A DNA stretch of 36,867 bases, taken from the NCBI GenBank assembly GCA_947165595.1, contig CAMVAV010000018.1, positions 1-36,867 on the forward strand, in the 5' to 3' direction. The notes beneath the pieces were generated by a model, which made no database searches, had not been told where the DNA came from, and worked only from the letters and a program-made list of their open reading frames with translations. This document shows positions 31,460 to 36,867 of this stretch, piece after piece (position 1 is the first letter of the stretch; every line of letters starts with the position of its first letter). The DNA is from an uncultured Clostridia bacterium (GTDB lineage Bacteria; Bacillota; Clostridia; Oscillospirales; Oscillospiraceae). The translations under genes and the position numbers were made by a program.

Positions 31460-31619
31460 GGAAGCGCTGATTAAATCAACGTGTGCGGATTGGCGAGCAG
31501 ATTTTTCGTCTTGCAAGCCAAAAAGCCGCAGGAATACTAACGTATTTCAAGGATTTTTGGCGCAGTCAAGACGGAAAAGATGCCGTCAAGACGTGCGCGG
31601 GGATTTATTCAGCGCTTCC
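31460..31619 (+). mobile_element. 160-bp MITE-like element, copy 2
   Basis: Identical over all 160 bases to 16021-16180 and in the same orientation. Flanked by TTAA on both sides (31456-31459, 31620-31623). It interrupts the type VII operon between two FHA genes, antisense to them, 27 bases upstream of the next ATG. Its foldback structure could affect read-through. Confidence 0.88.
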
Positions 31620-32771
31620 TTAAAACCGGATGGTGATGTTGTGCGCGCCGATGGTCAGCTTGTCGCCGCTGTTGACGCGGCAGCGGCAGTTGTGGATCGG
31701 GCTGCCGTTGACCAGCGTGCCGTTCGTCGAGCGGTCGCTGAGCATCAGCACCGCCCCCTCATAGCGCAGCTCGCAGTGGACGCGGGAGACCATGTGGTCC
31801 TGCTTATCGAGCTGGAGCCCGCCCTCGCCCCGTCCGATGACGAGCGCGTCGGTACACACCAGCTGCTCGCTCCGCGTGCGCCCCTGATACTCGATCTGAA
31901 ACTCGATCGGGTGCCGCTCGCCGTGGAGCTTATCCTGCGAGATCGGCTCTACCGCCGCCGGCTCCGCCCGAACGGGGCGCGCCGCGGGCACGGACGGCCC
32001 CTCCGGCGGCTTCGCGTCGTGCACGAAGAAGTGCACCACCACCGCCGCGATCAGCGCCAGCAGCAGCGCCGCGGCGAGCCAGACCGCGAACATCGGCACC
32101 GTCGCCACCAGAATGTCCACGTCCTGCATCATGTAGCCGGAGACCTTCTCGGGCGTGGTCTCCTCCACCTCGGGCAGGACGTACTCCACCGCGCCGTCGG
32201 AGAAAATGAGCTGCTGGATGGCCGCGGACGCGCCCGAGCCGTCGTAGGCGACGTTGTTCGACTCGCAGAAGCGGCGCACCGCGGTCTGCGTGTCCTCGTC
32301 GAAAACCTCCGGCGTGAGCACGAGGCCGCCGTCGTAGTAGTTGAGCGCCTTGAGCCGCGTCTGCATCGCCAGCACCGCCTCGCCCGACGCGCCGGGGCGC
32401 AGGTCCTCATACGCGGCGGAGCCCTTTGCCGGCACGGCGTCGGGACCCATCATCAGGTCCCACAGGCTCTGCCGGATCCCCTTTTCGTCAAACGGAACGC
32501 CGTTCGTCTCGCAGAACCCGGACACGGCGTACTGCGTCGCCACGTCGTAGAGAAAGGTCTTGTTCCCCTTGTAGTAGCCCAGCTCCGTCAGCCGGTCCTG
32601 CAGGGTCCCGATCTGAACGTCCGTTTTCTTCTGATCCTCCTCGCTCACGGGGGTGACGACGACGAAGGGATCGTAGTCCGCGGCGGCGCGCGGCGGGAGG
32701 GAAAGCGCCAGCAGCAACAGAGCCAGCAGCAGCGCGCACAGCGGCCCCCGCCGCGTCATCAGCCTTGCCAA
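31620..32771 (-). CDS. Secreted/membrane protein: two peptidoglycan-binding-like repeats, TM helix, cytoplasmic FHA (383 aa)
   Basis: Signal peptide (LCALLLALLLLALSLPPRAAA). Two homologous repeats resembling PG_binding_1 domains follow: VQIGTLQDRLTELGYYKG and AVLAMQTRLKALNYYDGG, each ending in a YAVSGFCETNGV/TAVRRFCESNNV helix. Then a transmembrane helix (VPMFAVWLAAALLLALIAAVVVHFF), a Pro/Ala linker and a C-terminal FHA domain (VIGRGEGG, MVSRVHCELRY, STNGTLVNG). This joins a cell-wall sensor to phosphothreonine recognition inside. Start: TTG 32771 after GGAAGGGGGG, or ATG 32759. The TAA stop lies in the MITE target duplication. First gene of the minus-strand operon. Confidence 0.82.
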   Translation of the reverse strand: MARLMTRRGPLCALLLALLLLALSLPPRAAADYDPFVVVTPVSEEDQKKTDVQIGTLQDRLTELGYYKGNKTFLYDVATQYAVSGFCETNGVPFDEKGIRQSLWDLMMGPDAVPAKGSAAYEDLRPGASGEAVLAMQTRLKALNYYDGGLVLTPEVFDEDTQTAVRRFCESNNVAYDGSGASAAIQQLIFSDGAVEYVLPEVEETTPEKVSGYMMQDVDILVATVPMFAVWLAAALLLALIAAVVVHFFVHDAKPPEGPSVPAARPVRAEPAAVEPISQDKLHGERHPIEFQIEYQGRTRSEQLVCTDALVIGRGEGGLQLDKQDHMVSRVHCELRYEGAVLMLSDRSTNGTLVNGSPIHNCRCRVNSGDKLTIGAHNITIRF

Positions 32772-32865
32772 CGCAACCGCCCCCCCTTCCGGTAAAGCCC
32801 GCAATTCCGTCCTTTTGACGGCAAAGTGTACAAAACAGGAAACATTCCCCGTATTCTATTATGAT

Positions 32866-32894
32866 AAAATACCATAGGATATCTGTTTTGTCAA
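32866..32894 (-). promoter_or_regulatory. Promoter of the type VII machinery operon
   Basis: Minus strand TTGACA (32894-32889), 17-base spacer, TATTTT (32871-32866). Back-to-back with the plus-strand promoter 45 bases away. Confidence 0.75.
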
Positions 32895-32938
32895 GAAATC
32901 GGCGGTCCGTCATTTTCTCCGCGGGCGGTGGGAAAGGT

Positions 32939-32967
32939 TTGACTTTTTCCGTAAGATAGAGTAAATT
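32939..32967 (+). promoter_or_regulatory. Promoter of the VWA-FHA / PP2C / kinase operon
   Basis: TTGACT (32939-32944), 17-base spacer, TAAATT (32962-32967), 39 bases before the ATG at 33006. Confidence 0.7.
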
Positions 32968-33005
32968 ATAGGAGAGTATACCTATCTTGTTCGGGAGGTA
33001 TGACC

Positions 33006-34649
33006 ATGCGAGCCAAAAAGCCGGTTTGCGCGCTTGCGCCGCTGCTTGCCGCCGTCCTTTTGCTGACGGCGCTCGTCCCGCTTCCCTTCGCCCGCGCGGC
33101 GGAGGGCGCCGCCGTGCTGCAAAGCCGGGTGACGGACGACTCGGTGCTCCTCTACGTGCGCGGCGCGGACAGCAGCCTCGCGAACGCGCGCATCGGCGTG
33201 GAGCCGGCGCCCGGCACGATGATCGAGGGGACGGGCGGCACCGTGGAGACGGTGACGTGGCTGCTGGTGGACAACTCGCTGTCCATCAAGCGGGACGACC
33301 GGCGGCTTTCCAAGGAGCTGCTGACCGACCTCGTCGCCGCGAAGTCGCCCAACGAGCGCTTCATCCTCTGCACGATCTCGGACCACCTGCACCCGCTGCT
33401 CTACGACAGCAGCGACTATTCCGAGTTGAAAAAGCAGATCGAGGCAATCGAGTACAACAACCAGGAGACCTATCTCACGGACGTGCTCTCCGAGCTGCTC
33501 GACCGCGAGGAGCAGCGCGCCCAGCCCGCCTTCGTGCGCGTTCTGGTGATCTCGGACGGCGTGGACAACAACCCCGGCGGCATCACGCGCGCGGAGCTGG
33601 AAAAGCGCCTGCGGGACAAGGGCGGCATCCCGATCTACTCCGTCGGCTGCCGCGGCAACGCGCAGGAGCTCAAGGAGATGTACGCCCTCTCCCGCCAGAC
33701 CGGCGCGCAGAACTGGGCGTTCAGCGAGCTGGAGGGCACCTGGGACGTCACCTCCGCCATGAGCGGGGAGGAGATGCCCGTGTGCGCCGTGATCCCCATT
33801 CCGGAGACGCTGCGCGACGGGTCTTCCAAGGGCGTGCAGCTGAGCTTCGACAACGGCGTGACGGTGCAGACGCAGGTCAACATGCCCTTCGGCTCGGTCA
33901 CGCCCCCGCCGCCGGAGCCCGAACCCGAGCCCGAGCCCGTTCCGGAGCCGGAGCCCGAGCCCGAGCCCGAGCCGACGCTCGCCGACAAAATGCGCGAGCA
34001 CTGGGTCCTCATCGTCATCGGCGCGCTTTTGCTGCTGCTGCTGATCCCCCTCGTCACCGTGCTGCGCCAGAGGAAGCGCGGCCGTGCCGCGCCCGCCGCG
34101 CCGGCTCCCGCGCCGGACGATATGGCAGGAACGGCCGCCCCCGCGCCGCCTCCCGCGCCCGCCGCGCCGGACTTCGACGAGCGGACGGTCTACATGGGCG
34201 CCGGAACCGCCGCCTACGGAGGCGGGACGGTGAGCTCCGAGCGGCACGAGGGCGCGAAGCAGATCATCGTCTCCCTCCAGGACGTCGAGCGGCCCGAGAT
34301 GCGCTTTGAGGTGGCGCTGCCCGTTTCCGCCGCGCCGGATACGGAGGACTCCGGCACGGTGTCCCTGCTGCACGGCGCGCATGGCTCGTCCGCCGCCTTC
34401 CACGGGGAGATCAGCATAGGCCGCGCGCCGGAGAACGACATCGTGATCGACTACAACAAGACGGTTTCGGGCCGTCACTGCAGGATCCTGCTCAGCGGGG
34501 AATCCGTGCGCGTGCTGGACCTCGGCTCGAAAAACGGCACCTTTGTCGACGGTATCCCCGTCAGGGGCGACGAGTCCGTGCCCGCGCGCAGCGACTGCAC
34601 GCTGGAGCTCGGCGACGTGGCGTTCCGCCTCGGCGTCAGCGAACGGTAA
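33006..34649 (+). CDS. Secreted-face VWA domain, TM helix and cytoplasmic FHA domain protein (547 aa)
   Basis: Signal peptide residues 1-32 (LAAVLLLTALVPLPFARAAE). VWA domain about 82-245 with an intact metal site DNSLS (Asp89, Ser91, Ser93) and VISDGVDNNP. About 302-323 is a Glu-Pro repeat rod, then a transmembrane helix at 333-353 and a basic anchor. An Ala/Pro-rich linker contains DERTVYMG (about 401-408), a possible phosphothreonine site. FHA domain about 468-545 with ISIGRAPEND, VSGRHCRI and GSKNGTFVDG. VWA domains usually bind protein partners, so this may contact secreted or wall components. ATG 33006 is chosen because GGGAGG is 7 bases upstream; ATG 33000 is too close. Confidence 0.88.
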   Translation: MRAKKPVCALAPLLAAVLLLTALVPLPFARAAEGAAVLQSRVTDDSVLLYVRGADSSLANARIGVEPAPGTMIEGTGGTVETVTWLLVDNSLSIKRDDRRLSKELLTDLVAAKSPNERFILCTISDHLHPLLYDSSDYSELKKQIEAIEYNNQETYLTDVLSELLDREEQRAQPAFVRVLVISDGVDNNPGGITRAELEKRLRDKGGIPIYSVGCRGNAQELKEMYALSRQTGAQNWAFSELEGTWDVTSAMSGEEMPVCAVIPIPETLRDGSSKGVQLSFDNGVTVQTQVNMPFGSVTPPPPEPEPEPEPVPEPEPEPEPEPTLADKMREHWVLIVIGALLLLLLIPLVTVLRQRKRGRAAPAAPAPAPDDMAGTAAPAPPPAPAAPDFDERTVYMGAGTAAYGGGTVSSERHEGAKQIIVSLQDVERPEMRFEVALPVSAAPDTEDSGTVSLLHGAHGSSAAFHGEISIGRAPENDIVIDYNKTVSGRHCRILLSGESVRVLDLGSKNGTFVDGIPVRGDESVPARSDCTLELGDVAFRLGVSER

Positions 34650-34682
34650 CAACCAAAAATCAGAACGGCAGGTGAACGGGAC

Positions 34683-35483
34683 ATGCATCTTTCCAGTATA
34701 GTGATTTGCGGACCGGGGAAGATCCGCTCGGAAAATCAGGACAATTTCTACCTCAACGGCATCATCCGCAACGATCCGTCCGACACCGGCGTACACCGCA
34801 TCCAGAACCGCGCGCACGACTGCGGGCTCTACGCGGTGGCGGACGGCATGGGCGGCGAGCGGCACGGGGAAATGGCGTCGTGGATCGCCGTGCGCGAGCT
34901 GGATGCGGTCGACCGGGAGAGCGGCTGCGCCGGCGTCGCGGGCTATCTGCTCGACCGCAACGCCGAGATCTGCCGCTTTATCGAAAACAACGGCGGCGAG
35001 CGCAGCGGCACCACCTTCGTGGGACTTTTGATCCGCAACGACAGCGCCGATCTCGTCAACATCGGCGACAGCCGCGCCTATCTGCTGCGGGGCACCAGGC
35101 TTCATCAGATCAGCCGCGACCACACGGTCGTGCGCCAGATGCTCGAGCTGGGCACCATCTCGAAGGAGCAGCTGCGCACCCATCCCGACCGGCACAAGCT
35201 GACCCAGCACCTGGGCATCTTCCCGGACGAGCTGATCATCGAGCCCTACACCGCCATCGGCGACCTCAGGGAGGACGACGTGCTGCTGCTGTGCAGCGAC
35301 GGGCTGTACGACATGGTGGAGGACGAGCGGATCCGGGAGCTGCTGCTCTGCTCGGACAGCATCTCCGACAAGGCGGCGGCGCTGTACTCCGAGGCGATGC
35401 AGAACGGCGGGCGCGACAACATCACCGTGCTCATCGTCAAGGTGGAACCGGCGGAGACGCCGGAGCTGGATCAGACGATCTGA
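34683..35483 (+). CDS. PP2C-family Ser/Thr protein phosphatase (266 aa)
   Basis: All main PP2C motifs are present: RSENQDNFYL, YAVADGMGGERHGE, RSGTTFVGLLI, VNIGDSRAYLLR, QISRDHTVVRQM, LLLCSDGLYDMV and GRDNITVLIV, giving the metal-binding Asp residues. It is soluble with no extra domain. It probably reverses phosphorylation by the kinase encoded 48 bases downstream. ATG at 34683 after GGCAGGTGA. Confidence 0.95.
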   Translation: MHLSSIVICGPGKIRSENQDNFYLNGIIRNDPSDTGVHRIQNRAHDCGLYAVADGMGGERHGEMASWIAVRELDAVDRESGCAGVAGYLLDRNAEICRFIENNGGERSGTTFVGLLIRNDSADLVNIGDSRAYLLRGTRLHQISRDHTVVRQMLELGTISKEQLRTHPDRHKLTQHLGIFPDELIIEPYTAIGDLREDDVLLLCSDGLYDMVEDERIRELLLCSDSISDKAAALYSEAMQNGGRDNITVLIVKVEPAETPELDQTI

Positions 35484-35531
35484 TGGAACCCGCGCGCGAC
35501 ACAATTCCAATCGAAAGCAGGCGGTTACGAT

Positions 35532-36867
35532 ATGAACGGACACTATGAGATCGGGGACGTCGTCCTCAACAACTGGAAGCTCGTCCGGCTGATCGGCGAG
35601 GGCAGCTACGGCAAGGTCTTCGAGGCACAGCGCGAGGACTACGGCCTGACCTACCGCTCGGCGATCAAGATCATCACCATCCCCAAGTCCCAGAGCGAGA
35701 TCACCAGCGTGCGCGCGGAGGGTATGGACGACGCCTCCGTCACCGCGTATTTCCAGAGCTTTGTGGAGCGCATCGCCAAGGAATTCGCGCTCATGGCGCA
35801 GCTCAAGGGCACGGCGAACATCGTCGGCTACATGGACCACGACACGATCCGCCACGAGGACCAGCTCGGCTGGGACATCATCATCCGCATGGAGCTGCTG
35901 ACGCCGCTGCTCAACCACACCATCGAGCACGGCCTGCGGCACGACGACGTCATCAAGCTCGGCATCGACATGTGCAAGGCGCTGGAGCTGTGCCGCAAGC
36001 AGAGCATCATCCACCGCGACATCAAGCCCGAGAACATCTTCCTCTCGGAGCTGGGCGACTACAAGCTGGGCGACTTCGGCATCGCGCGCACGATGGAGGA
36101 GACCTCCGGCGCGACGATCGCGGGCACCTATAAGTATATGGCGCCCGAAATATACAAGGAGCAGCCCTACAACTTCACCGTGGACATGTACTCCCTCGGC
36201 GTCGTGCTGTATCAGATGCTCAACCGCGGACGCACCCCGTTCCTGCCCCCGTATCCGACGCCGATCCGCCACTCCGACCAGAACAACGCCATTGCCCGGC
36301 GCATGTCCGGCGAGCCGATCCCCGCGCCGCTGGACGCGGACGAGGCGCTCGCCGCCGTGGTGCTCAAGGCGTGCGCCTACCGTCCGGAGGACCGCTACGC
36401 CTCGCCCACCGAGATGCGCGAGGCGCTGGAGGCGCTGCCGCGCACGGACACGGACAGCGAGCGCGACGCCTTCGTGGACGAGACCGTGAGCGCCGCACTG
36501 CGCGGCAGCTCCGGCGGCAGCGGAAGGCCCTTCCGCACCGGCGAATTCTCCCCCCCGCAGCCGCAGGGCGCCGACGCGCCCGCCGCGGGCGGGGACGACG
36601 CGCTGGGTGCGACCGTCGGGCTCTACGGCGCGCGTCCCGCCTCCGATATGGCGCCTCCGCCGGGGGACGGGACCGTGTGCGACCCGCGCCTGAGCACGCC
36701 GCAGCCCTATGCGCCGGAGCCCGGCGCTTCCTATGGGGGCGCGCCGGCGCAGAACGGCTCGTTCGCCGGCGCTGCCGGTCAGCCGTATCCCCCGATGCAG
36801 AATGGCTCGTTCGCCGGCGCTGCCGGTCAGCCGTATCCCCCGATGCAGAATGGCTCGTTCGCCGGCG
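35532..36867 (+). CDS. Hanks-type Ser/Thr protein kinase, truncated by window end (445+ aa)
   Basis: Kinase domain about residues 15-290: Gly-rich loop GEGSYGKV (22-29), Lys46 in SAIKII, HRDIKPEN (161-168), DFG (181-183), APE (204-206); all catalytic residues are present, so it should be active, unlike the pseudokinase EssB. From about 310 the tail is low-complexity Pro/Gly/Ala with several xTV motifs (DETVSAAL, GATVGLYG, GDGTVCDP), which could be autophosphorylation/FHA docking sites. At 407 a 16-residue tandem repeat begins. No transmembrane segment before the cut; the end of the gene lies outside the window. Third gene after VWA-FHA and PP2C. ATG at 35532, with only a weak ribosome site. 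Confidence 0.93.
   Translation, partial: MNGHYEIGDVVLNNWKLVRLIGEGSYGKVFEAQREDYGLTYRSAIKIITIPKSQSEITSVRAEGMDDASVTAYFQSFVERIAKEFALMAQLKGTANIVGYMDHDTIRHEDQLGWDIIIRMELLTPLLNHTIEHGLRHDDVIKLGIDMCKALELCRKQSIIHRDIKPENIFLSELGDYKLGDFGIARTMEETSGATIAGTYKYMAPEIYKEQPYNFTVDMYSLGVVLYQMLNRGRTPFLPPYPTPIRHSDQNNAIARRMSGEPIPAPLDADEALAAVVLKACAYRPEDRYASPTEMREALEALPRTDTDSERDAFVDETVSAALRGSSGGSGRPFRTGEFSPPQPQGADAPAAGGDDALGATVGLYGARPASDMAPPPGDGTVCDPRLSTPQPYAPEPGASYGGAPAQNGSFAGAAGQPYPPMQNGSFAGAAGQPYPPMQNGSFAG
36750..36867 (+). repeat. 48-bp in-frame tandem repeat in the kinase tail
   Basis: Units at 36750-36797, 36798-36845 and a partial one from 36846, encoding QNGSFAGAAGQPYPPM. Units one and two differ by a single silent change (AAC/AAT). 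The total number of units is not visible because the window ends here. Confidence 0.93.

Noticed and set aside
32912-32920. GGAGAAAAT core upstream of the machinery operon promoter, like the spacer of the LytTR boxes
   Set aside because: The flanking 9-bp repeats are missing and the distance to the -35 differs (26 versus 30 bases), so probably chance.
32982-36272. 1096-codon minus-strand open frame opposite VWA-FHA, PP2C and kinase genes
   Set aside because: Covers three clear genes on the other strand and has no recognisable domain.
1-36867. tRNA, rRNA, CRISPR arrays and insertion-sequence transposases
   Set aside because: None recognised by eye on either strand; a tRNAscan/CRISPR/IS search would be needed to exclude degenerate ones.

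Overview
The window reads as chromosomal DNA of a GC-rich, spore-forming member of the Clostridia (Firmicutes). The evidence is the gene order yabM-like / mazG / rqcP(yabO) / yabP / yabQ / divIC, which matches the Bacillus subtilis yabM-divIC region, a Rel / Dtd / MBL hydrolase / HemZ run, GGAGG-type ribosome sites and sigma-A-type promoters. Species or family cannot be fixed from the sequence alone.

Layout. 1-600: a small two-gene cassette (56-aa protein and a Cro/CI-type HTH regulator, divergent) enclosed by a perfect 27-bp inverted repeat. 858-3439 (minus): a 2-hydroxyacid dehydrogenase and a FAD-dependent oxidoreductase, translationally coupled. 3619-5031: membrane-anchored HtrA protease. 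5192-12079: recJ, rel, dtd, an MBL-fold hydrolase and hemZ. 12119-15973: flippase, MazG, the S4 protein RqcP, sporulation proteins YabP/YabQ and the division protein DivIC, with a possible sigma-E promoter overlapping a terminator before yabP. 16021-16180: a 160-bp MITE-like element. 16181-17548 (minus): Wzz-like chain-length regulator with a degenerate kinase-like tail. 17894-18439: long-form ribosome hibernation factor behind a near-consensus promoter. 18532-19320 (minus): GntR/UTRA regulator.

19438 to the end is a type VII (ESX/Ess-like) secretion island. On the minus strand, in transcription order: a secreted/membrane peptidoglycan-binding-FHA protein, a second copy of the MITE, a membrane FHA protein, the FHA-bearing three-ATPase motor EssC, a LytTR regulator with a defective receiver domain, an unknown protein, a YukD/EsaB ubiquitin-like protein, then substrate genes: three WXG100 'A/B' pairs (two of them nearly identical at DNA level), two WXG-like proteins, a candidate glycine-rich effector, a DUF4176 protein and a DUF3592 membrane protein. 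Divergently on the plus strand: a VWA-FHA membrane protein, a PP2C phosphatase and a Ser/Thr kinase cut by the window end. No EsaA, EssA or EssB homologue is visible.

Proposed logic: EssC exports the WXG100 pairs and the effector; kinase, phosphatase and four FHA proteins provide phosphothreonine control of assembly or activity; the LytTR protein controls two substrate promoters that share a 30-bp box of two 9-bp direct repeats 12 bp apart, 9 bp upstream of the -35. That combination is the most interesting content of the window.
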